From assembly GCA_013151215.1 (NCBI GenBank), contig JAADIS010000145.1, positions 1 through 41,879 on the forward strand: a DNA stretch of 41,879 nucleotides. Direction: 5' to 3'. Of this stretch, positions 16,217 through 24,509 are shown in pieces; within the stretch, counting starts at the first letter, position 1, and each line of letters opens with the position of its first letter. This DNA is from Chlorobiota bacterium (GTDB taxonomy: Bacteria; Bacteroidota; Bacteroidia; Bacteroidales; F082). Both the position numbers and the translations under genes were made by a program. The notes under the pieces were generated by a model. That model was not told where the DNA came from, made no database searches, and was given only the letters and a program-made list of their open reading frames with translations.

Positions 16217-16843
16217 TTATTTCTTTTTCTTCTCCTCAAGGAGCTTCTTTTTTATCTCGGTATATTCATTGTTGTAAGGGTCGCGCCTTATAAGTTCCCT
16301 AACATATCTGATCGACTTTTTTTTCTGTTCTTTTTCAAGAGCCTTTTCAAGTTTTTCCTTAAAATAACTATCGCTTTTACATGTATAACCTGTTAGTTCC
16401 ACCTGATAAACGATCATGGCATCGGTTGAGTTGGTTTCGGTTTCGTTTATGGTAAACTGAATAGGCACTTCGAATTTAGTATATTTATCATCCTCGCATT
16501 TGTTCCAGTGCCCAACGGTTTTATTTAAGAATTTTTGAATTTGCGCTTCGATTCCCCACCTGAGCGGATTAGTGATGCGCAGGTTTTTTATGGTGCCTTC
16601 GCAATCAACATCGAAACGGACGATTAGTATTCCCACAACACAATTTTTTTGGGCAAGCTCCGGATATTCCACTGTTTTCCAGAACAACCTCTCGAACGAA
16701 TAGTAGCCTCCCCTAAAACGATAATCCAGCAATTGCTTCAAGTTAGCCTTGCGACTCTTGGCCGGAGTGCTTTCTGCTTGCCCAAACAACTGATTGCCAA
16801 CAAATAACAAACTAATAAATATAATAAGGATATTCTTGCGCAT
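16217..16843 (-). CDS. Exported protein with TonB C-terminal-like domain
   Basis: A 208-residue protein with a signal peptide (about residues 1-21, ending near LFGQA). A domain with the TonB_C pattern follows: YPELAQKNCVVGILIVRF, then FDVDCEGTIKNLRI and a C-terminal strand reading FEVPIQFTI. Unlike a true TonB it has no N-terminal membrane anchor with a Pro-rich linker, so it is more likely a periplasmic or outer-membrane-associated protein that uses the fold. The last 60 residues are highly charged and end in a Glu/Lys-rich helix with a terminal run of five Lys. It is in a minus-strand operon with MerR upstream (38 bases) and PAP2 downstream (15 bases). Confidence 0.75.
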   Translation of the reverse strand: MRKNILIIFISLLFVGNQLFGQAESTPAKSRKANLKQLLDYRFRGGYYSFERLFWKTVEYPELAQKNCVVGILIVRFDVDCEGTIKNLRITNPLRWGIEAQIQKFLNKTVGHWNKCEDDKYTKFEVPIQFTINETETNSTDAMIVYQVELTGYTCKSDSYFKEKLEKALEKEQKKKSIRYVRELIRRDPYNNEYTEIKKKLLEEKKKK

Positions 16844-16881
16844 AAAATTAAATTTAGGGTAAAAGTATAAAAAATGCCGTT

Positions 16882-17214
16882 TTATTTATTATCGAGGATA
16901 TTCTTTATTTCCTGCAGCATTTCTTTCGTTCTATGCAATGTGTTCAATACATCAACTTTGCCAAAGGAATTCTCCTTTTCCTTTCGTTCTATATAATCCT
17001 TAGCCCCTTGAATAGTCATGCCTTTAACCTTCACCAGCTCATGTATAATCCTAAAATTATCAATATCCCTACGGGTAAAGAGCCGCGTCCCCTTACTGCT
17101 CTTCCTTGGTTTTATTTTCTTGAACTCACTCTCCCAATACCGTATCAATGAAGTGTTTACATCAAACATTGCGGCTACTTCACCTATTTTATAATATACC
17201 TTTTCAGTGAGCAT
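16882..17214 (-). CDS. MerR-family transcriptional regulator
   Basis: A 110-residue protein with the MerR winged helix at the N-terminus: YKIGEVAAMFDVNTSLIRYWE (read in two parts at about residues 8-28), then the wing with RLFTRRDIDNFRII and a C-terminal helix for dimerisation. There is no Cys-based metal site and no effector domain, so the signal it senses is unknown. It lies 12 bases after the M23 peptidase gene on the same strand. An M23 peptidase next to a small MerR protein and alaS is an order I recall from other Bacteroidota. Confidence 0.88.
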   Translation of the reverse strand: MLTEKVYYKIGEVAAMFDVNTSLIRYWESEFKKIKPRKSSKGTRLFTRRDIDNFRIIHELVKVKGMTIQGAKDYIERKEKENSFGKVDVLNTLHRTKEMLQEIKNILDNK

Positions 17215-17226
17215 GACATTTGGGCG

Positions 17227-18198
17227 TTAATCGAGTGACTGGGACGGCCGTTTTGATAAATCAAGCAATAATTCGTATTCTTCGGGGCTTAAGTCATTAT
17301 AGAAATAATAAATAGGGTTGATGGCCCTTTTGTTTTTCCTTACTTCATAATGAAGATGCGGAGCAGTGGATTTACCTGTGTTGCCAACCTCGCCTATTAC
17401 CTGGCCTCTTTTGACTTTATCACCTTTTCTCACTAAAAATTTACTGGTATGGGCATAAAAAGTATGATATCCATAACCGTGATCGATATCTATCGTATTT
17501 CCATAACCCCGCCTCGATTTTTTCGTTTTTACAACAACGCCATCACCGGTAGCGAAGATATGCGTGCCTTTAGGTGCAGAGAAATCTATCCCGGCATGAA
17601 ACTTTTGGACTTTATAAATCGGGTCTATCCTATAACCATAATAAGAGGCTATTCTCTTTAAGTCAGTATTGTTGACAGGTTGTATTGCAGGAAGGCTCGC
17701 CAGCATTTTCTCCTTGTTCTTGGCCATTTCGAATACCTCGTCAAACGACTTTGACTGCACATATATCTGGCTAGCGATTTTATCCAGTTTTTTGGCAGTC
17801 TGTTCCAAAAGCTTACTATTGTCATATCCTTCTAGTGCCGCATATCTGTCGGCACCACCATATCCCGCTTGCCGAATCTCCCTGGGAATCGGCTCTGCCT
17901 CGAAGATAATCCTGTAAATATCATCATCCTTATCGGCCAGTTCGTCAAGGACAAGCTGCATTTTGTCCAAACGGTCGTTCATTATTTCCGTTTGAAGCTG
18001 ATATTGCGAAATCTCCCTCTTTTGCATCCTCTCCCTGGGCGATTCAAAAAACATGAAAGAAATAACGACAAGCACTATGGACAGTGCAAGGCTTGATACC
18101 AAAAATAAAGATGTACGAAATATTTTTTGCCCTTTGGAACGCTTAAGCTCCTCATAAGCAAGTGTTTTAGTGTTAAATACATACTTAGTTCTAGCCAT
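17227..18198 (-). CDS. M23-family peptidoglycan endopeptidase, membrane anchored
   Basis: A 323-residue protein with a short cytoplasmic N-terminus, one membrane segment (about residues 28-51), a coiled-coil-prone region (55-165) and a C-terminal LytM/M23 domain. The zinc and catalytic residues are in FHAGIDFS (His201, Asp205), FYAHTS (His250) and APHLHYE (His281, His283), all present, so the enzyme is probably active. It would cut peptide crosslinks in peptidoglycan during growth or division. An alternative TTG at 18222 adds eight residues, but the ATG at 18198 gives MARTKYVFNTKTL, typical of this Bacteroidota group. It is divergent from alaS. Confidence 0.9.
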   Translation of the reverse strand: MARTKYVFNTKTLAYEELKRSKGQKIFRTSLFLVSSLALSIVLVVISFMFFESPRERMQKREISQYQLQTEIMNDRLDKMQLVLDELADKDDDIYRIIFEAEPIPREIRQAGYGGADRYAALEGYDNSKLLEQTAKKLDKIASQIYVQSKSFDEVFEMAKNKEKMLASLPAIQPVNNTDLKRIASYYGYRIDPIYKVQKFHAGIDFSAPKGTHIFATGDGVVVKTKKSRRGYGNTIDIDHGYGYHTFYAHTSKFLVRKGDKVKRGQVIGEVGNTGKSTAPHLHYEVRKNKRAINPIYYFYNDLSPEEYELLLDLSKRPSQSLD

Positions 18199-18214
18199 AA
18201 GAATTTGTTTCGAT

Positions 18215-18251
18215 GGGCGCAAAATTAATTAATTCGAGTAAATTTGCACCC
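18215..18251. promoter_or_regulatory. Symmetric divergent promoter element between M23 peptidase and alaS
   Basis: Two -7-type boxes face away from each other: TAATTTTG on the minus strand (18220-18227) and TAAATTTG on the plus strand (18239-18246). Each is part of a 13-base arm (18215-18227 and 18239-18251) and the arms match as an inverted repeat at 11 of 13 positions. Neither box has a TTG at the normal -33 distance. Confidence 0.45.
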
Positions 18252-18296
18252 ATAAATTAATTTAATTATAAACATTTTAATGTTAACTGGCTGAAA

Positions 18297-20909
18297 ATGA
18301 CTTCATCAGAGATAAGAAAAGCCTTTCTCGATTTCTTTGAATCGAAAGAGCACACCATAGTGGGCTCGGCTCCTATGGTAGTAAAGAACGACCCTACGCT
18401 AATGTTCACCAATGCCGGGATGAACCAGTTTAAGGATTTGTTCCTCGGCAATGCACCTATCAAGGACACGCGCGTCAGCGACACTCAAAAATGCTTGAGG
18501 GTTTCGGGAAAGCATAACGACCTTGAAGAAGTCGGGCACGACACTTATCATCATACTATGTTCGAGATGCTGGGCAATTGGTCGTTTGGTGATTATTTTA
18601 AGAAAGAAGCAATAAAATGGGCTTGGGAATTTCTTACCGAAGTGCTAAATATAGACAAAAGCAGTTTATATGTTACGGTTTTCGAAGGTGACAAAGAAGA
18701 CAAGCTTGAACTTGACAAAGAAGCATTATCAAACTGGAAAAACATCATCCCCGAAGATCAAATACTTTTTGGATCGAAAAAGGATAATTTCTGGGAAATG
18801 GGAGATACAGGCCCTTGCGGCCCCTGCTCCGAGATCCATGTTGATATACGATCGAAAGATGAAAAAGAAAAACTTGACGGCAAAGAACTCGTTAACAAAG
18901 ATCATCCCCTGGTAATCGAAATATGGAATCTTGTGTTTATTCAATACAACAGGCTTTCAAACGGACAGCTGGAAAACCTGAGCGCGAAACATGTTGACAC
19001 GGGCATGGGCTTCGAACGGCTATGCATGGTAATGCAAGGCGTCCAGTCGAATTACGATACTGATGTTTTTACCCCCTTGATAAGCAAAATTGCCGAAAAT
19101 GCGGGAATTTCTTATGGCAATAACGAAGACAAGGATATAGCCATGAGGGTTATTTCCGATCACCTTAGAGCGGTGGCGTTTGCGATTGCCGACGGGCAAC
19201 TTCCGTCGAATACGGGGGCCGGATATGTCATCAGGCGGATCTTGCGGCGTGCCGTTCGTTACGGCTATACCTTCCTGGATTTCGACACGCCCTTTTTGAC
19301 AAAAATACTTCCTGTCCTGAATAATATGATGGGCGACACTTTTCCTGAACTGCGAAAACAGAACGATATCATAGAAAAGGTAATCCTTGAGGAAGAAACT
19401 TCGTTCCTGCGCACCTTGGAACAAGGAATCAAGAGGTTCGAGAATTATCTAAAATCATCGAAAGACAAAAATATTGATGGCGGCTTTGCTTTTGAATTAT
19501 TCGACACATTTGGCTTTCCAATCGACCTGACCCGGCTGATGGCCCGGGAGAAAGGCTATACTGTTGACATGGACGGCTTTGCCGCAGGACTGCAGGCCCA
19601 AAAACTCAGGTCGCGAACAGCCGCTACTGTTGATGCCGGGGACTGGGTTGAAGTAACTGACACACAGGAGGAAACAGAATTTGTAGGCTATGACGAACTG
19701 GAAGCGAAAACCCGTATCCGGAAATATAGGATGGTAACGGCAAAAAAAAGAAAAGCTTACGAGATAGTTTTAACAAAGACGCCATTTTATGCCGAAGCGG
19801 GAGGCCAGGTGGGCGATAGCGGCAAGCTTGTTTCCGAAACCGGGACGATAGATATTTTTGATACCAAAAAAGAAAACAACCTTTGGGTCCATTTCGCCAA
19901 GACATTGCCTAAGGATATCTCAACTGAATTTATTGCCAAGGTAAATTCGGAAAAACGATCGGCAACGGCTAAAAACCATAGTGCCACGCACCTCCTGCAA
20001 GCCGCATTAGTAAAAGTATTGGGCACCCATATCGAACAAAAAGGCTCATTGGTAAACCCTGAGCGGCTTCGCTTCGACTTCTCCCATTTCTCAAAACTAA
20101 CGGACGACGAGCTAAAATCAATTGAAAACATCGTAAATAGGAAAATCAGGGAAAATATCCCTGCCGACATAAAAATCAATGTCCCCGTAGAGAAAGCCAT
20201 TGAATCAGGCGCGACTGCGTTGTTCGGCGAAAAGTATGGCGATAAGGTCAGGGTAGTAACTTTCAGCCCGGATTATTCCGTTGAGCTTTGTGGCGGAACA
20301 CATGTCAAGGCAAGTGGGGAACTAGGCTTGATGAAAATCATCTCGGAAGGCGGAATCGCCGCCGGCATCAGAAGAATAGAAGCCGTTACAGGCGAAACGG
20401 CCATCAAGCTGATCCATGAGAAATTTGACGCACTAAAAGAGATTGGCAATGTATTGAAAAACCAAGCCGACCTTGTATCAGCAGTATCAAAGCTGATAGA
20501 TCAAAATAACAAAATGCAGAAGCAGCTCGAAAAACTGCAAAAGGAAAAAGCCTTGAACCTAAGCAAAGACCTGGCAAATTCCGGTGAAGAAATCAAAGGG
20601 GTAAAAATAATTACCGCTAAAGTCGATGCTGATGCCAGCCAGGTCAAATCCATTGCACACGAGCTGAGAAGTTCAGGAAACAATGTCATGGTGGTAATTG
20701 CCGCGGCATCATCTAACAAAGTAAGCTTGGTAGTTGCCTTAAGTGACGACCTTGTTGAGAAAGGCGAATTAAAAGCCGGCGACATTATTAAAAAAATCGC
20801 GCCCCTGATAAAAGGAGGGGGAGGAGGCCAAGCCCACCTTGCCATTGCAGGCGGAAAAGACGAATCGGGAATCAAGGCCGCCTTTGCCGCTGCCAAGAAG
20901 TTTCTTTAA
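18297..20909 (+). CDS. alaS: Alanyl-tRNA synthetase
   Basis: An 870-residue class II synthetase of full length. The catalytic core begins with IRKAFLDFFESKEHTIVGSAPMV (split over residues 5-30) and contains HHTMFEMLGNWSFGDYFKKEA. The editing domain has KNHSATHLLQAAL and CGGTHV, which carry the zinc-binding His and Cys residues that clear Ser- and Gly-tRNA(Ala). A coiled coil and the C-terminal DHHA1-type domain with KGGGGGQAHLAIAGG follow. The ATG at 18297 is chosen because the class II motif begins a few residues later. Confidence 0.97.
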   Translation: MTSSEIRKAFLDFFESKEHTIVGSAPMVVKNDPTLMFTNAGMNQFKDLFLGNAPIKDTRVSDTQKCLRVSGKHNDLEEVGHDTYHHTMFEMLGNWSFGDYFKKEAIKWAWEFLTEVLNIDKSSLYVTVFEGDKEDKLELDKEALSNWKNIIPEDQILFGSKKDNFWEMGDTGPCGPCSEIHVDIRSKDEKEKLDGKELVNKDHPLVIEIWNLVFIQYNRLSNGQLENLSAKHVDTGMGFERLCMVMQGVQSNYDTDVFTPLISKIAENAGISYGNNEDKDIAMRVISDHLRAVAFAIADGQLPSNTGAGYVIRRILRRAVRYGYTFLDFDTPFLTKILPVLNNMMGDTFPELRKQNDIIEKVILEEETSFLRTLEQGIKRFENYLKSSKDKNIDGGFAFELFDTFGFPIDLTRLMAREKGYTVDMDGFAAGLQAQKLRSRTAATVDAGDWVEVTDTQEETEFVGYDELEAKTRIRKYRMVTAKKRKAYEIVLTKTPFYAEAGGQVGDSGKLVSETGTIDIFDTKKENNLWVHFAKTLPKDISTEFIAKVNSEKRSATAKNHSATHLLQAALVKVLGTHIEQKGSLVNPERLRFDFSHFSKLTDDELKSIENIVNRKIRENIPADIKINVPVEKAIESGATALFGEKYGDKVRVVTFSPDYSVELCGGTHVKASGELGLMKIISEGGIAAGIRRIEAVTGETAIKLIHEKFDALKEIGNVLKNQADLVSAVSKLIDQNNKMQKQLEKLQKEKALNLSKDLANSGEEIKGVKIITAKVDADASQVKSIAHELRSSGNNVMVVIAAASSNKVSLVVALSDDLVEKGELKAGDIIKKIAPLIKGGGGGQAHLAIAGGKDESGIKAAFAAAKKFL

Positions 20910-21091
20910 ATTGGAAATTGCTTATCCTTACTAAGGAAAAGTATGGCAAACGCTTATTATTTATTTGATTGACAACTAATTACAAAGACAGCACCTTTGT
21001 TGATAAAAAAATAATTTTTTTTAGTGCTTACTTTAGCTTTACTGCTAATCTTTTATAAATTTACACAATGCATCATTGTAAATATTTATTT

Positions 21092-22306
21092 ATGAAGAAC
21101 TTTAGTTTCGCAGCTATAAAACCCATATTGGTTTCGTTATGTTTTTTAGTTATAGCCACCATAGTTCCCGCTCAGGAAGAATACACACATCTTGAAGATG
21201 AAATAGACTTCTCGACAGTAAGTCCTCCGCTCAGCAGGCTCGACAGGGTAAAGGGATGGGCTCTTCAAGACAATGGGGCATGGATGTCGGAAATCAACAG
21301 AATCCCCCTTTCTTTTGAAAACAAAACCAAACCTCGTACACCGAAAGAAAAACTTGGCCAATCGAATATCATCGAGCTTCAGCTGCGAAGGGTAATGGTG
21401 GGAAAAGACCAATATATTGCCTTTATTCATTTTTACAAAGACGGCAGATACGAGTTTCCCATACTTCAGGAAGACTGGACAGGTTTCAAGTCATTCGACT
21501 TTTATATTTTTAAAGGCGAGAAACTAGCTGAGATCTTACCCGACGATTTTGAATATAACACCCAATGGGGAGTTAATCTGGATGCTTTTGCTCGGGGCAC
21601 TATCAGGAATTATGTTGAAGACGACGGTATAGTGGAAGACGAAATCAAAAAAGCCGTTATTGCCGTCGAAAAGGGCGAGATCGTAAACAACTGGAACCTT
21701 GTTTGGGGTATCCACGCTATTAAAAACGGCGAAGACGAGGTGTTCAGGTTTAATATCGTAAAAACTTTCCGCAAGGAATATCTTGTTGATTACTATACGA
21801 ATAACGAAACCTGGGAACTTAACATCAGTAGGTCGTTCTGGGAGCTTCGCGCCAACACCTTCAAGTCGTTTATCCGCGACGCACAGGAATACCTGGTCGA
21901 TATAGACGAGGGCCTGGTGCCTATTTCGCGCGACAGCTCTTATCAAAACTATTATAATTGGGGGGTTGTAAGGTATCAGATGGGCGATTATACAAACGCC
22001 ATAAGATATTTCAAAAAAGCCGTTGACCAAAATCCCGAGACCGATGACTTTATGATATATTCCTTCAGGGGTAACGCCTTTAGCAAAAAAGAAATGTATA
22101 ATGATGCCATTAGCGACTTCGACAAGGCTTTATCGCTTCAACCAAAGGACTTAATGGATTATTCAAACTGGGTCAGGAATTATTTCAACAGGGGCGTATC
22201 CAAATTTTATCTTGACGACTTGAACGGCGCCTGCAAAGATTGGAACAAAGCCTTGGAGCTAGGTTTTGGCCAGGCGCACGATTACGTTATGGAATATTGC
22301 GAATAA
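21092..22306 (+). CDS. Exported tetratricopeptide-repeat protein
   Basis: A 404-residue protein with a signal peptide (about residues 1-27, cleavage near VPAQ). A roughly 240-residue N-terminal region has no motif I recognise. Three TPR units follow at the C-terminus (YNWGVVRYQMGDYTNAIRYF, YSFRGNAFSKKEMYNDAISDF and YFNRGVSKFYLDDLNGACKDW, about residues 290-395). An upstream ATG at 21068 would add eight residues and spoil the signal peptide. The gene ends 11 bases before the first outer-membrane barrel gene, so the two are probably co-transcribed. It may be a periplasmic scaffold for an envelope assembly, but that is inference. Confidence 0.8.
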   Translation: MKNFSFAAIKPILVSLCFLVIATIVPAQEEYTHLEDEIDFSTVSPPLSRLDRVKGWALQDNGAWMSEINRIPLSFENKTKPRTPKEKLGQSNIIELQLRRVMVGKDQYIAFIHFYKDGRYEFPILQEDWTGFKSFDFYIFKGEKLAEILPDDFEYNTQWGVNLDAFARGTIRNYVEDDGIVEDEIKKAVIAVEKGEIVNNWNLVWGIHAIKNGEDEVFRFNIVKTFRKEYLVDYYTNNETWELNISRSFWELRANTFKSFIRDAQEYLVDIDEGLVPISRDSSYQNYYNWGVVRYQMGDYTNAIRYFKKAVDQNPETDDFMIYSFRGNAFSKKEMYNDAISDFDKALSLQPKDLMDYSNWVRNYFNRGVSKFYLDDLNGACKDWNKALELGFGQAHDYVMEYCE

Positions 22307-22317
22307 TAAGAAATTCG

Positions 22318-23559
22318 ATGATTAAAAATATATCCCTTTTCTTTTTAACTACCTTGATACTAAGTAGTTTTACCTTTGCCCAAAAGACAAATAATTCATC
22401 GAAAGGATTTGCCGGCAACCTTGAGATAAACTATTCACTGGGATTTAGCCAGTTTTATGGCGATGCCAGCAGCTCGGGTTTTTTCAAGAAATTCTCAGGC
22501 GAAACAGGGTTTGCCCAAAGCCTTGGAATCAAAAAACATTTTTCGCCTGTCTTTGCTGTCGGGCTAAATGCTTATTATGGTTGTGTGGAAAGCCATAAAA
22601 CCCTTAACGGCTCGGGTGCTGCCGTCGATTTTTCATTATTGGGAACTTACGGCGACATAAACCTTAGGGCTTATGTAGATTTCAATAATTTATTCTGGGG
22701 AAGGGATTATAAAAGGAAATTGAGCGCATTTGGCTGGCTAGGAATCGGTTATGGTTTTTGGTCAACCGGCTTAACCGATAATACAACAGGTGATTATCGC
22801 GAAATAGGAAACACCGTGGCCGGCAGTACCGGCGGCGAAACCTATAAGAAAAGCGGTGCCGTAGTCCCCCTGGGCCTAGGGATCAAATACCGTATCAGCC
22901 CCAAATGGGCAGTAAACGCCGTGGGTGATTTCAGAACGATATTGAACGATGATCTTGATATCTGGCGCGGCGGCTTCAAATACGATCAATTGTTCTATAT
23001 GGGCGCAGGAATTTCATACTACATAAATCCCGGTTTTGGCAAGCGCAAGGCCAAAGTCAAGAAAAGAGCCCCCAGGCAAACAACTTACGAGGAAAAAGAC
23101 AAAATCAAAGATGAGGAGCCAACTACAAAGCCAAGGCCGGAAACAGCTGGCCCCAGGAAAAAAGTTATTGGTGAAGTCCCAATTTACGATATGGATTATA
23201 AAGCCTCCAACCAGGCTAAGATCAATATAAAGAAAAGCGTCAGGCCTTCCCCGGATGCGCTCTTGATTGTACCGGCTAAAAAAGCAAGTGCCAAGGGCGT
23301 TGTTTACCGCGTGCAAATACTTGCTAAATCAAAGAAGCTTGACAATATTGGTTATTTAAGGAACAAATATAATTTGAGCGGAGATATCTATGAAGTATTT
23401 CAAGATGGCGTTTATCGTTATTCCTCCGGCGAGTTCATAAACTATCAGGATGCCCTGAACCACAGGCACTTGCTAAAAAACAAAGGTATCGCCGACGCCT
23501 TTGTAGTTGTTTATAAGGACGGGAAACGAATCCCCTTGACCAAGGAACTGAAAAGGTAA
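22318..23559 (+). CDS. Outer-membrane beta-barrel protein with C-terminal SPOR domain
   Basis: A 413-residue protein with a signal peptide (residues 1-22, ending FTFAQ). An N-terminal barrel-like region (about 25-240) has alternating aromatic/glycine strands such as YSLGFSQFYGDASSSG and GWLGIGYGFWSTG. A basic, Pro/Lys-rich linker (about 243-300) follows, and a SPOR-type domain sits at the end (about 325-413: VYRVQILAKSK, then YRYSSGEFINYQDALNH and DAFVVVYKDGKRI). SPOR domains bind denuded septal peptidoglycan, so this protein could tie the outer membrane to the cell wall. The frame is open from 22240, overlapping the TPR gene, but the ATG at 22318 starts the signal peptide. The barrel part is related to the next gene. 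Confidence 0.8.
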   Translation: MIKNISLFFLTTLILSSFTFAQKTNNSSKGFAGNLEINYSLGFSQFYGDASSSGFFKKFSGETGFAQSLGIKKHFSPVFAVGLNAYYGCVESHKTLNGSGAAVDFSLLGTYGDINLRAYVDFNNLFWGRDYKRKLSAFGWLGIGYGFWSTGLTDNTTGDYREIGNTVAGSTGGETYKKSGAVVPLGLGIKYRISPKWAVNAVGDFRTILNDDLDIWRGGFKYDQLFYMGAGISYYINPGFGKRKAKVKKRAPRQTTYEEKDKIKDEEPTTKPRPETAGPRKKVIGEVPIYDMDYKASNQAKINIKKSVRPSPDALLIVPAKKASAKGVVYRVQILAKSKKLDNIGYLRNKYNLSGDIYEVFQDGVYRYSSGEFINYQDALNHRHLLKNKGIADAFVVVYKDGKRIPLTKELKR

Positions 23560-23584
23560 AACGCAGGCATTAACTTAAATAAAC

Positions 23585-23615
23585 TTGACAACTCCCTGCA
23601 GATAAACTATATTTG
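23585..23615 (+). promoter_or_regulatory. Bacteroidota-type promoter, TTG-N20-TATATTTG
   Basis: TTG at 23585-23587 and the -7 element TATATTTG at 23608-23615, separated by 20 bases. It gives the second barrel gene its own promoter with a 5' untranslated region of about 90 bases. Confidence 0.6.
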
Positions 23616-23711
23616 TCCCTAATTATTAACAATTAATTGGTATTAACTACTTAAATACGATAAGTTTTTCTATCAATTGGATTGTATTTTTACAAACAAA
23701 GCAGGAATAAC

Positions 23712-24509
23712 ATGTATCATAAAAAGAGCCGCAGAAGGTTTTTATTGTTGATGCTGATAGTGTTCAGCAGCAGTTGGTTATTTCCACAGTCTTTTCTAGA
23801 AAACGAAACACAATTTGCCGACTGCTGGGGATTTAGCCTATATGTTGGCAAAACTCAATATTATGGCGATGTGAGCCATGACGACAAATGGGAAAAGCTT
23901 CGTGCCGAGGCGAAACTTTCCGCGGGCATAGCGATATCGAAAAAAGTAAATTCGTATTTCAGCCTTAGGGCAGATTTGTTTTTATCGAGGTTACGAAGCA
24001 AAAAAGGGGCAAACAACAAAGCATTCCCGGTTGAATATTATCTTGCAGGGGAGTATATGGATTTTTCTATCTTGCCTTCTATCGACATCGTGGACCTGGT
24101 ATCGCTTAACCACGCTGACAAAAAGTTTTCAGCCATTTACTATCTGGGCATTGGATATGCCATTTGGAACAGCGGTTACCAGCACGCCAACACAACTCCT
24201 TCGGAACAATCGGCAAGCGGCAATGTTGATGCCAAGACTTTCAATAGCGGAATAGTAATTCCTATGGGTTTAACCTTGGATTATAGGGTCTCGCATAAGT
24301 TCTCGGTTTTTATCGACGGGCAGATGCGAACTATAACAAATGACAAACTCGACAATTGGGTTGACGGATGGAAATTCGACCAACTCTTCGTGGGCAGTAT
24401 AGGCATGCAGTATCATTTCAATATTGCACGTTACGTTGGCCCTAAACTTGTAAAACAGTCCAAGCGTAACAAGGATTACATGAAAGTTATATACGGTTGC
24501 AGGTTTTAA
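23712..24509 (+). CDS. Outer-membrane beta-barrel protein, paralogue of the upstream barrel
   Basis: A 265-residue protein with a signal peptide (about residues 1-25, ending LFPQS). Its barrel-like domain matches the upstream protein segment by segment: YYLGIGYAIWNSG against GWLGIGYGFWSTG, and DGWKFDQLFVGSIGMQYHF against GGFKYDQLFYMGAGISYYI. It lacks the linker and SPOR domain. The ATG at 23712 is chosen; an upstream start at 23682 would put ten residues before the signal peptide. Probably an outer-membrane protein from a local duplication; its ligand or role is unknown. Its stop codon overlaps the convergent lipoprotein gene by 4 bases. Confidence 0.78.
   Translation: MYHKKSRRRFLLLMLIVFSSSWLFPQSFLENETQFADCWGFSLYVGKTQYYGDVSHDDKWEKLRAEAKLSAGIAISKKVNSYFSLRADLFLSRLRSKKGANNKAFPVEYYLAGEYMDFSILPSIDIVDLVSLNHADKKFSAIYYLGIGYAIWNSGYQHANTTPSEQSASGNVDAKTFNSGIVIPMGLTLDYRVSHKFSVFIDGQMRTITNDKLDNWVDGWKFDQLFVGSIGMQYHFNIARYVGPKLVKQSKRNKDYMKVIYGCRF

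Noticed and set aside
20925-20937. Terminator after alaS (TCCTT-act-AAGGA)
   Set aside because: The stem is only five pairs and is followed by A rather than T residues on the coding strand.
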